Source: Cokeromyces recurvatus (Eukaryota; Mucoromycota; Mucoromycetes; Mucorales; Mucoraceae). From it: DNA of 64,000 bases. The DNA lies in the NCBI RefSeq assembly GCF_025118155.1, contig NW_026251401.1:496001-560000 (forward strand). The letters are read 5' to 3'. Of this stretch, positions 1 through 9,980 are shown in pieces. The first letter of the stretch is position 1. The number at the start of each line of letters is the position of its first letter. Under the pieces are notes generated by a model, which had not been told where the DNA came from, did no database searches, and saw nothing but the letters and a program-made list of their open reading frames with translations. Both the position numbers and the translations under genes were made by a program.

Positions 1-105
1 TACTTTGTTTCTATTTATGTTATTGCTAATTTCAATGACACGCTTTCTTTTACATGCTTACAGTTTAATATAAACTTATGCTGAGTTTTAATAAAGATGA
101 CTTAC

Positions 106-909
106 GATTAAATTCCGAGCTTTATTATTTTGATTTTAAATTTTTTGGCAATGAGCATGAAGCGACGAAATAAATGCGCAATATTGCCAGAGCCAGTTAT
201 AGAGGGGAAATAAGAATAAAAACCTTCCTACAGGACAAGAAGGAAAAAGAAAAGAGCATTATTCTGGAATTAAGAGAAAATATAAGGAGGATAAAGCGAA
301 AAAAAGTGAAAAGAAACAATTTAAATACAAACCAGACCAAAGTAACCAGGAAGACATACACATTATTACTTGGACAACCAATTCAACAGCTTGAGTTCAG
401 GATCGTTAGGAGCAGGAGGAAATTCATCATGGAAGTAGTAATCAAGTTCATGTAGAATTGTACAAAGAATAGGCCATAAAGTATACCAGCCCGTACAATC
501 AGAAGGACGACGAGGTTTATGTAGTGGGAGCAAGTTGAGGAGGAACAAGATGGGATCTTCGACTGAAGTAGGCATGTAGAGATGATGATGTACATCCTTT
601 AGGTTTACCACCAGGTAACCCAGCCAAGTCTTCATCGGAGCACTCGGCTACGTTCTGAGGCAGTCATTGGTAAGCAAAGGATGGGATCCAATTCAAGAGT
701 AGGGCGTGAAGAAGACAATAGGATGGAGTTAGTGTCTTTACGAAGGGTTTGAAATTGATCATCTAGAAACTTAGCACGAAGAGTGTAGAATTGCTTTTGG
801 TCGAGCGTTAAGATAATCAGTGAGCATAGGTGTTTCCACGTTGTAGTTTGAGTCAATTTATACCAGTGGGAATGACTATTTGGAAGCTGAACATGAGGCA
901 AAAGATGGG
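106..909 (-). mobile_element. Decayed LINE (non-LTR retrotransposon) 3' fragment
   Basis: On the minus strand two broken reading frames (about 635-366 and 916-632) match the C-terminal part of the LINE protein encoded at 1085-2885. Shared features are the 'HWYKL' region, the 'ELDPILCLPMT' region ('VDPILTIPMT' in the better copy) and the terminal 'SVEDPILFLLNLLP' and 'LWPILCTILHELDY' motifs. Only the 3' part is present, as expected of 5' truncation during target-primed reverse transcription. The coding part is frameshifted and not functional. A 7-bp inverted pair, TGGCAAT/ATTGCCA (146-152 and 183-189 on the plus strand), lies where the other copies have their 3' hairpin. The 3' end reads TTAATCG on the minus strand and abuts a copy of the target ATGACTTAC (97-105). 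Confidence 0.75.
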
Positions 910-923
910 AACTCATGACTTAC
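910..923. repeat. Target-site duplication, left copy (LINE copy 1)
   Basis: The 14-mer AACTCATGACTTAC occurs here and again at 2886-2899, exactly at the two ends of the LINE at 924-2885. This is the expected signature of a target-primed insertion. The core ATGACTTAC is also present at 97-105, beyond the older LINE fragment. Confidence 0.8.
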
Positions 924-2885
924 GATTAAGAAGAATTTTATTTAAAAAATTAAAAATGACCAATGAGCACATAGCATTTATATATGCTGTTTTGCCCTGG
1001 TCAGATCGCTATGGAAAAAAAGGAAAGAAAAACCCTTTTGGGATAAAAGGGAAAATGTTAAAGTATATGTATAAGTGATGATAATTAATTATCAGAAATT
1101 CGTTTTTGTATTGAAAGAAGATGATTGACAAAGGGTTCACCAAGATGGTCAGAGGGTTCAGGGATTTGGGAGTGAGCTAGATAGTCCATCTCAAATAGAA
1201 TTGCACATATAGAAGGCCAGCGTATGAGCCAGGCATCAATTGATTTTTTCACTTTCTTCGTATGGAATGTTGATGGTAATAGATTCAAGAGATAAGAGAG
1301 TGGATCTTCAATAGATTTGGGCATCTGAAGGCGGTTGTGCATATGTAAACAAGAAAAACTATGTGAGCGTGTGAAGAGTTCATTTGGATGGAAGGGGCAG
1401 GCTTGGGGTTTACCAAGAGGTAACCAACCAAGTCGCCATCGCACGCAACGAAACCGTTGTCTTCTTGTCATTGGTATCGTAAGAATAGGGTCGACAATCA
1501 GATTATTACGGCAATGGGATAAAAGTTTCGAATGTTTTTCTTGTAGTTTTGAGTGGTAGCTGTCAAGTAGGAATTGTCTTCGGTTCCTACTAAAATCCTT
1601 ATGAGACGTAGTGTTAAGATTTTCATTGCAAACTGATATCCATAGAGGAGATTTGGATAGTTGGGACCATTTTGATTTAGTTTGAGACTGTATGTATGGT
1701 AGCAATTTCGTCAATAATGCATCATTTGGTAAAAAGGAGGATCTAAAAAGAAATTGTGCTTGGAGTATTGAAATACGATCTTTCATGTTAGGTAAATTTG
1801 TTAGGTGTAATATTACTTTGGTTGAGGTGAAAGGTCGTCCACCGAAGATTTGACGCATACATTGATTTTGGCAGTTTTCTAGAGAGCGGATTTCTCGTAG
1901 GTTGAAGGTTGTGATTGCTAATCCATATTCTAATTGTGGTCGAACTATTTGGGCGTAAAAACGAGCTGAAAGAAGGTGGTCAAAGCCATTTTTATTTACA
2001 CCAAGGGTGGTAAGCTGTCTCATCGTTCCAAGTGCTTTATTGATGTTTTGTTGTAAAAGTGCTGATTTATGTACGACACCACCAGATTTAATAGGAACAC
2101 CGAGGTACGGGAAGAAATCTTCATTGGGTAATTCATTATTGTAGAGGTAGTATTTTTGAGGTGTAGGATTGGAATTCACAATAACGCACTTTTTAGAGTT
2201 CCATCTGTAACCTAAAGAAAGGCTGTGTTCTTCGCATTTGGAAAGGAGGAACTGCATGGAATCAGCATCAGAAATGAGAACCACATCATCTGCATATAAT
2301 AGGCAATTTAACTTTGGCGCCACAAGGGAAGGATCATTAAAGTCTGTTTCAAGGAGAGGTGCTGGTCGTAAGAAATTTGGAAGACTATTAATATATACTG
2401 AATATAAGTAAGGTGATAAGACAGAGCCTTGTAGAACGCCTGTTTTTGGATGGAAACGGGAGGATGTATGGTTGCTAAGAATCACCTCGACAGAAACTTC
2501 TTCAAACATGTTGTATAAGAGGGCTAAAAGAGGTGTTGAGACACTTGAAGAAAGCTCGTCCCAAATGATACTTCGATCAACCGTATCATAAGCTGATTTT
2601 ATATCGAGAAAGGCTAGTACTGGATTGTAATGTAAGTGTTTACGATGATATAATTGACATAATTCGGTTAGACAAAGTACTTGGTCAAGCGACCCTCTAG
2701 CTTCACGGAAGCCTCCCTGAGCTACATCCAGCGTGGGACCGGTGTTAATTAGTTCATATTGCATGCATTTTTCTAAAATTTTACGGAATACTGAGGTCAA
2801 ACTAATTGGTCGATAATTGCCCGGGTCAGAAGTATCACCTTTTTTATGGATTGGGACTATCTGGCTAATGCGCCATAGTTGGGGA
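924..2885 (-). mobile_element. LINE copy 1: 5'-truncated non-LTR retrotransposon with long reverse-transcriptase ORF
   Basis: The open frame (stop at 1085-1087, readable upstream to 2885) encodes about 600 residues of a non-LTR reverse transcriptase. Visible motifs in order are 'PIHKKGD..NYRPISL' (finger region, at 2800-2880), 'AFLDIKSAYDTVD', 'GVLQGSVLSPYLYSVYIN', the catalytic 'YADDVVLIS' and the 'FFPYLGVPI' thumb region, then a C-terminal domain seen in the other copies. The endonuclease and N-terminal part are missing, because the element stops at the target duplication 2886-2899. No in-frame stop interrupts the remaining RT. The 3' UTR (924-1084) holds the family hairpin (959-1001) and ends in AAATAAAATTCTTCTTAATCG rather than poly-A. 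It sits head-to-tail behind the older fragment at 106-909. I did not assign a LINE clade. Confidence 0.9.
959..1001 (-). other. Predicted 3'-terminal hairpin of the LINE RNA
   Basis: Read on the minus strand, ACCA pairs with TGGT, GGGCA with TGCTC (one G-U), and the inner AGCAT with ATGCT around a six-base loop. The equivalent segments of copy 2 (24295-24327) and copy 3 (42514-42556) keep the pairing with changed bases. It lies 30-60 nt from the element's 3' end, where an RT recognition structure would be expected. Confidence 0.6.
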
Positions 2886-2899
2886 AACTCATGACTTAC
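2886..2899. repeat. Target-site duplication, right copy (LINE copy 1)
   Basis: AACTCATGACTTAC, identical to 910-923. It is followed by unrelated sequence and then a T-tract at about 2929-2962. Confidence 0.8.
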
Positions 2900-2926
2900 A
2901 GTTTCTACACTTCAAATTCAGACGAT

Positions 2927-2928
<2 letters not shown>

Positions 2929-2962
<34 letters not shown>
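2929..2962. repeat. Homopolymer T tract
   Basis: About 34 consecutive T. This is one of many long A/T homopolymers in the window and separates the LINE from the Fanzor remnant. Confidence 0.9.
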
Positions 2963-2963
<1 letters not shown>

Positions 2964-3110
2964 GATGCATTAAAATTAATTTTTAGACAAAAAAGAAATT
3001 GGTTTTGAACGAAAAAAACAGTGCTTTTCAGATGCTTATCTGTAAAAATCTAAATCCCTAAAAGGGAAGCCGTGTTTACTACGGCGATTGATGAAAATAA
3101 AAAAAAATGA

Positions 3111-3535
3111 TCAAGATGATCTAGTGGGGAGGAACATGGAAGGACGATCATAGCCATTCCAGATGTATGACGAAATGAGCGACATATTCTTAGCAGCATT
3201 ATGATCCCTTTGCCACAGTGTTTGACAGTTTTTGCAAGCAAGAACACTGGAACCTTTCATATTTTCTACTTTTTTGAGCGAATCATCGTAGCATTTATAG
3301 CATATTTTTGATGTCTTAAACTCATCAATAGTTATCGCCAAAAGATCACCTTCTTTCTCCCTCCTCTTAATCGCCCTCCAAAGAACACCAGTAGTTCTGC
3401 ATTTGTTTCCTTTAAGATTTACGCCATCTTTTTCCAAACATTCCTGCTCCAAAAACTATTAGCGGGACCTTGGCGGCATCTTGACTAAACTTTTCGGGCC
3501 TCCGTTTTACTCTATATTATGAAATACGTCAATTA
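3111..3535 (-). pseudogene. Fanzor (eukaryotic TnpB-like RNA-guided nuclease) C-terminal remnant
   Basis: The minus-strand frame ending at 3111 carries the end of a TnpB/Fanzor nuclease: 'TIDEFKTSKICYKC', a second pair 'ACKNC', and 'WQRDHNAAKNM'. These are the zinc ribbon (two CxxC pairs) and the RuvC-III Asp in the family signature RD-x-NAA. Upstream, in another frame, 'KVPLIVFGAGMFGK' continues the homology. It joins the downstream frame only if one A is removed from the run of five A at about 3431-3435, so the gene is frameshifted. About 140 residues remain, against several hundred in a complete Fanzor; the RuvC-I/II and RNA-binding parts are absent. From family knowledge, Fanzors are RNA-guided DNA nucleases carried by transposons in fungi, protists and giant viruses. 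No guide-RNA end or transposon terminus is recognised here. Confidence 0.8.
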
Positions 3536-3572
3536 ACGTGAAAAAATAAATAAATAAATAAAGTCTGTTGGC

Positions 3573-3728
3573 TTACTTAGCCACATCTACCCGCTGCCGC
3601 ATTGCTTGTCCCTTGATATTTTTGGTCTCTGAACTTTGTCGTTTCCGGCTTGTACCGACTATCAAAAAAGAGTTATCAGTTTGTCTTTGCTCAGCGTCAT
3701 CTGCTTTGTCTTCTTTATAAAGTCTACA
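3573..3728 (-). pseudogene. Coding-like 3' tail, unrecognised
   Basis: A minus-strand frame of about 50 codons ends at TAA 3573-3575 and reads like protein rather than spacer. It is rich in charged residues ('SRKRQSSETKNIKGQ', 'MRQRVDVAK') and its local GC is higher than in the flanks. It has no convincing start and no match I can name. It could be a scrap of the same transposon that left the Fanzor fragment. Low confidence. Confidence 0.25.
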
Positions 3729-3729
3729 T

Positions 3730-4027
3730 TTATAATAGTTTTTTTATTATAATGTTCGATTTGTTTACAATCCTTGCATGTTGGCTATGATTTCTCTCCT
3801 AAGTAGATATAGTGTTTATGAGAAACAAAGCAACTTTAAAATATCTCATACTCTATACCTAACGCTCTGTTCTCTTTTACTGCTTCAATCTTGTTAAGAA
3901 TTATGGATTTATACATTTTCTTGAGGTATAAAAAGAAAGAGAGAGAGAGAGAGAGAGAAAGTAAAGAAAAATAAAACTGATGTATAGTAAGCTATTAAAA
4001 TGGGTGCTTTGACCACATTGTTCTTTC

Positions 4028-4058
<31 letters not shown>

Positions 4059-4374
4059 GCATGATAAAAAAAATTCCTTTTTTGGAAAAAGATAATATAT
4101 CAGAACAGGTTTTTACTAATGTAATGGGAAAAATAAAAGGAAAGTTGTCCAAGTATATGACAGTTTCTCTCTACTTATATTTAAAAATAACAAAGTAAAT
4201 TAGAAAAAGTAAAGTCTATTACTTATGATTATCTTGTTCAATGTAGAACTAACTATAAAGTCCTACTTGCAAGACAGGAAGGCTTGAAAAGTTTAAACAA
4301 AAACGAAATCCACGTCCTTTCCGCCGATCCAAAAATCCCGCAGTACCTTATCACGGACTCTTAAGGTAAGCTTC

Positions 4375-4405
<31 letters not shown>

Positions 4406-5671
4406 ACAAGACAAGACAAGACAAGATTTTATGATTTATGATTTATGATTTATTAAAATTATATAATGTACAGGAGAGTAGCCTTCCTCCTGTTGAGGCT
4501 AGTAGATTTACTTACCTATATTTTATTCTTTAGTATAAAATTAGTATTAGTTAATTTTAATGTTAGATATAATTTATATTATGTTTATTTACCTATTGCT
4601 GGTTTGTTTATTCACCACCACCATAACCAAGTAATATCAGAGAAAAATGAGTCCTATATGTATCTATATAAAAAAAAATAACCTCATGAGCTTGCTGAAT
4701 ATTTAAACTCTGCTGCTGAAGTATGGCCTAGGGGGCTGTGTCATGGTCTTCCAAACGCAAGGGAGTCTTGACATCTTTCTTCTTTTCTTCTGCCATTGGA
4801 CGAGTCCTCACCCCAGATCTTTAATACAACTTGCATACTTCAGCAGCACAAATCTCTTAAGGGTTCCTTAACTTTTAAATATTTTTCACCAAAGATCACC
4901 AGAAATTTTGATAATAAAAAAGTAGAGTAGAGTAGATTATAAGAAGAGAGAAGGGTTTGTGTGTGAATAATGAAAGAGAAAAAGAAAATTTGATTGTAGA
5001 AAAAGGCCCCTATTTATATTAATTTGAATTTGCTTGGATATACTAATTAAAAGGAGATAGTGTAAATTTAGGCAAGTTATTCATATTGCATTGAATCACA
5101 TGCATAATTTATTTATTTTTGTACAATGTACTGTACTACTTTCGGAGGAAGGAAGTCCGATTGTTTTTAAGGAGAAAATAACAATAATAATAATACAATT
5201 TTATTTACTTATTCCACACTTTGATAAGAATTATTATATTAAAAAATTGTATATTTTTATAATGGATTCTTTTTTTTTTTCTTTTTATTTTTTACAAAGG
5301 GGAATCTAGAATAAAAGGAGGCGAAATGAATGAGAAGAATGAGAAGAAAAAGAAGAAAAGCCTCATGCAGATATAAACAAAGGAGAAGCATACATACTTG
5401 AAACTTGTACATGTTTATTTAAGCATGTAAATAACGTTTTATCAAATGAGGGAATATGACTATTAGAGAATGTATAACATGCTATAATATTATTTTTAAC
5501 TATGAAAAAGAGCACGACACTTTTTATACATGCAAAATATGATAAAATATACTTTACATGTAAGAAAATATAAGGATGCAAAAGGGAGAAATAAAATAAA
5601 CTTTCATTTATTTATTTAATTACAAGTTATAATTTTTACCATTTTCAGAATAGCTTTTGAACTGATCATCC

Positions 5672-5713
<42 letters not shown>

Positions 5714-7745
5714 TTGATCATTTTTGTGTTTCCCCAAAAAAAATAAACCTTTGTCCAGAACAATGTAATTTAATATAAAAGAGTACCATAATGTGAATTA
5801 CAGTATTTTTATCTGGAAGAGGAGTATATGTATATATTTATTCCATGCCATAAACTAAAGGAAAGAAAAAGAAGAAGGAATAAAAGAAAGAAAATATTGT
5901 TTAAATTCCTTAGTCAAACTCTAGCAAATAATAATAATAATAATAATAGTAAAAAAAAAAAAAAAAAAAAAAAAGCGTAGAAGTGTAAAAGATAACACAT
6001 AAAAAGATCGAATTGATTGCCAAGAAATACAAAATAATATATTTCTTTTGCGTTTACAGCACAGGCCCTGAATAATTAAGAGAGAACAAATTAAATAGTT
6101 GAGCTGCGAAATTATTATTACTAGTAAGATTCTACAGTAAGGGAAACGACTCCAGAAAGTAAATTAATCTACTGTCATATAATATGAGCTTCTCAAAAGA
6201 AAGAAATAAAAAAAAAAAAAAAAGAATAATAATTTATATAAAATCCTTGAGCTATGATTTACATTCAACAGTAGCAATGTAATGTACTATTATTACTTCT
6301 TGAAGAATAAATGGCCGTCTAGGTCTTGACTATTTTCTTTCTTTATGGTTTCTATTCAAGTTAAAGAAGGAACGATGTATTTAAAAAGTCTAACCAGATC
6401 ATTATCCATATTCTACAACCAATTATAATTATTATTAAAATTAAAATTTTCTGCATTAAATAGATCTCAGTTGGGTACAAATAATTTGATACTGCGTCTA
6501 TTGTAATAGTTTGTCAAGCTAGTGATATGGCTGATAAACATAGCTGTTTTTTGATACTAATATTAACTGTCTATCATTTGATGTTTCTCCCTTCACCCCA
6601 CTTTTTTTATCTGACCTGGATAATACAGTTTTATTTTATTATGTGCTCAAATGAGTTTTAGATGATTTTATTCAATAAACAAACAGATATTGAATTATAT
6701 TATTTAATAGGCCATGTAAATTCTTTTTGTAGAACACAACAACCAAAAAGAATAATGATGTGCTTTAATTGCTGCAATTCAGTACTTTTTTTTGAAAGAG
6801 ATTATAATGTAATTAAGCGGCTGGTTGTTTTGCAATGACCTCTAAAGATGGCTTCATAAAAAGAGAGAGAGAGAAAGAAATAAAAGAATAAAGCCCCTTG
6901 GGAAAGGCTCCTGTAGCTGGATAATCTACACAACAAGTCGTCTTTTTAGTCAGTGTACTATAAACTAGTTATGAGATAGTAATAATAAAAATAATAATAA
7001 ACGCCATCATGAGTCATTTAGACAAAGAGATAATTCAGGAGGAAGGTGAAAAATAATTGATATGAAATCAGAGACTATGAAGTCCCGAGGAGAAAAACAA
7101 GAGAGTAATATTGAAAGGTATGTTTTACATAAATGGCGTAGATATGTTAGTATTATGATACAAAAAAAAATGTTAAAGATAGAAGAGTTATTGGCTGTTG
7201 ACGTTGGTAAGCGCTCTTACTGTCGTGACATACTCTACTGTATGCATGAGGAATAGCATACCCTTCCCTCACCAAGAAAAAAAAAAGACGCGCTTGGCAT
7301 ACTAATTAGCAACCAAAGAAAGCCAATAAAGTTCAAGAAGCATTGGAAATATTGCATCATAGTATTACAATAAGTAAAATTGAAAAAAGGAAGAGATATA
7401 CAGCTGTTACAAATATCCTTCAAATTTATTCATTAAAGTTCTAAAGATGGTTTAAAGGCATTATAAACTGCTTATATTATTATTTATTAAATCAAAGAGT
7501 ATTGATAAAGAAGATTTTATATATAATGATATGACTATCTATTTCTAGTTTTTCATTTTTTTAATTTATACACTATATACTTTGATTGTCCAACACATAC
7601 AGATAATAATATTATTTAAACCTCCGTTTAAGCAGCCGCGTGTTTTACTCACATGGAGCATAAAAAAAAAGGGAATACAACAGTTTTTTTTTTATTATTA
7701 ATATTTTTATTTTTATTTTACACTTCTATTAATAAATAAAAAGAA
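3730..7745. other. Gene-poor AT-rich interval with simple repeats
   Basis: No gene can be supported here. It contains a GA microsatellite (3936-3958), A/T homopolymers at about 4029-4055, 4376-4403, 5672-5712 and 5950-5974, a tandem (ACAAG)n followed by (ATTTATG)n at about 4407-4452, and an inverted-repeat pair at 4711-4848. A short minus-strand coding-like stretch ends at 4293. Open frames such as 5091-5309, 5363-5581 and 7062-7256 are short, low-complexity or lacking recognisable domains. Confidence 0.6.
4711..4848. repeat. 15-bp perfect inverted repeat enclosing 108 bp
   Basis: TGCTGCTGAAGTATG at 4711-4725 is repeated as its exact reverse complement at 4834-4848. The enclosed 108 bp are more GC-rich than the surroundings. 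On the minus strand they contain a 22-codon frame starting 'MAEEKKKDVKTPL' and ending before the second arm. It could be a small inverted-repeat element, a structured RNA or an upstream ORF; no known snRNA or snoRNA motif was recognised. Confidence 0.5.
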
Positions 7746-9850
7746 ATGTCTAATTTAGAAAAAGAATCGAGTTCTGAACAACCAGTTCATTCCATTGAAA
7801 AACACCTCGAAGAAAAAAAAAACGAAGAATCACAAGGTCATCTAGACGAAACGACTACTACTTCTTTATTACAAAGGAATATGATTGTACCCAATTCTGA
7901 TGATCACTTATCTGAACAAGTACGCATCTTGAAAGATGCTTTCCCAAGTACGGATGTAGAAGTGATAGAAGCTGTTCTTCAAAGTCAAAATAATAATATG
8001 GAAGCTACAATTGAATCACTACTGGCTATATCCGATCCTAGTTACACACCCTCAGTTCCTGTCGCTTCAGAACAACAAACACCTCCTATGCCCCCACGTC
8101 CCTCTAAACCTAACAACAGACCACCCTATACTTATTGGGAAGACGCATCTAAAACAGGTATTCATAGTGTAGAGGAGCAAGTTCGAATGGACGAAGAGTT
8201 GGCTAGAAAATTAGCTATGGAAGATGAAATGAGAACTCAACAGCGTATGTAATTTTACTTTCTTTGTGTACGTTATATAGGCATCCATTTAAGTTGGTTA
8301 TTTACTTTTTTTTTTTCGTTTGAAATAGTACGCCCAAAACAGCAATGGAGACAAGAAGAGGAGCCTATTTTTAATTTTCAAGGTAATATAATATACGATT
8401 TTAAATACATAGTCATTCATATTTTTTCATTTTATGTATGTAATTATTGACAATAGAAGAATTGCCACTTATTAAAGAAAAAATGAAAGAAGCAGGAAAT
8501 GGTATAATATTCATATGATAAAGAGAGAGAGAGAGAGAGAGGGTTAAGGAGGAAGAGGAAAGCTTTTATACTTAAAGTATAAATTTACTCTCTTATTTTT
8601 TTTTTTTAAAAAAAAAATAGCTGCCAAGAAAAAGATGTTAAATTTTTATAATCAACTCAAGGCAAATACACAAAAAAATACAAATCAAAATTATCAGCAT
8701 GAATCTTCATCTATGCCTACTACAAATGCGTTATATAGGTATTATCTGCTTGTAATCATATAACATTTTTTTTTTGTATTCAATGTGTTGTATGATAGAG
8801 GATTACCAAGTGATGATGGAGATGATCTTTTAACTGGAGATATATCTGCACTTCATTTATCAGATTATGATGTATATGCAAAAACTGGAGGGAAGACAAG
8901 AAATTCAAATGAATATAAAAAAGGTATTTTATCGATAAACATTTTGAAAGAATAGTTCATTAATGAAAGAAAAAATATATATTCTTTCTTGAAGATAATG
9001 ATGTTATCTACGTTAATTCCCCGTTAAATACAACGAGAAGTTTGCAAACATCTACTTCTGAAGCACAACTTAAAGCAGATGAAAACTTTGCAAGACAATT
9101 AGCTGAAGAAGAGTCAAGGGGTAAAGTAGATAAATAAATAAATATATATATATAAAGATTGTACATGGATATATTTAGCTAATGAGTTACGACTTTTAAA
9201 TGGAAAAAGAGGCAAGAAGGCTATCCTCTAATATGACGGTGAATACCACTTTACAACCACCTCAAATGCCACCTAGAAAATCCGTTAGTCCTACAGTAGT
9301 TATTTCAACAAGATCACCTTTAGAGTATGAAGGAGATTCAGATTATGAAGGCAAATACACAAGTAAAAGAAAAAAAATAAAAGGCGAGGAGGAGGAGGAG
9401 GAGGAGGAAGAGGAGAGTAATTAAAAAAAAAACCGAGAATAGTTTTAATAATGGTTAAAATATAGATGTTGGTTTAACTGTTGCATCTACAACAGAAAGT
9501 AAAAATAACAAGATAGAAAGTCCTAACAATGATGAATTAGAGACAGATAATAATAATGTTCCATATGTTATTGGAGATGATGATGATGACTCTGATTCAG
9601 AAGATAATTTGATTGATGATATTGAAGAAGAAGAAGAAGATAATAAGTCAAAGAAAGGTAATATGAACTAGTGTAAGAAATTTTTTTTAAAAAAAAAAAA
9701 AAAAAAAAATTAAATTTATTATTAGATGACATTGCTACTATAACTACTACTAATAAAGAAAATGCAACAGCAGCAGCAGCAGCCGTTTTAAAATGTGAGG
9801 ATGAAGACACTAAGAAGGATAATGAAAAACCATCTGCTACTACAAAATAA
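7746..9850 (+). CDS. CUE-domain ubiquitin-binding protein (Cue5-like)
   Basis: Exon 1 (7746-8244) encodes a charged N-terminus, then a CUE domain at about residues 57-98 ('EQVRILKDAFPSTDVEVIEAVL..N..MEATIESLLAI') with the Phe-Pro and di-Leu positions typical of CUE. A proline-rich stretch ('TPPMPPRPSKP') and the 'DEELARKLAMED' helix follow. Further exons follow in frame: 8329-8382 ('RPKQQWRQEEEPIFNF'), short exons ending 'ELPLIKEKMKEAGN' and beginning 'AAKKKMLNFYNQLK', then a repeat of the 'DENFARQLAEEE' helix and an acidic C-terminus ending at 9850. About seven introns are predicted. Known CUE proteins of this architecture bind ubiquitin, and Cue5 acts as an autophagy adaptor for ubiquitinated aggregates; that role is inference. 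The gene is convergent with the F-box gene, about 130 bp between stops. The acceptor near 9208 is my least certain junction. Confidence 0.8.
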
Positions 9851-9980
9851 AGGTTGTAATTCAAGTAAATTAAATAAAAGGTTTTTCGTATATATGATCA
9901 TCATCATCATAAGGTCGCATATACTGTTGACTTTACTTTTTATTTTATTTTATTTTTCTTCCCCTCTCTTGTAATGAAAC

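Noticed and set aside
1335..1559. Plus-strand ORF opposite the LINE
   Set aside because: Antisense shadow of the reverse-transcriptase frame.
4726..4833. snRNA, snoRNA or hammerhead-like RNA in the core of the inverted repeat
   Set aside because: Compared by eye with U1-U6, U3 and hammerhead consensus; only chance matches such as GGACGAGTCC, no conserved core.
5091..5581. Open frames on both strands in the 5-5.6 kb spacer
   Set aside because: Short, hydrophobic or low-complexity because of AT-richness, no domain, no splice partner.
7062..7256. 64-codon plus-strand frame
   Set aside because: Lys-rich without any recognisable motif or neighbouring exon; no support beyond length.
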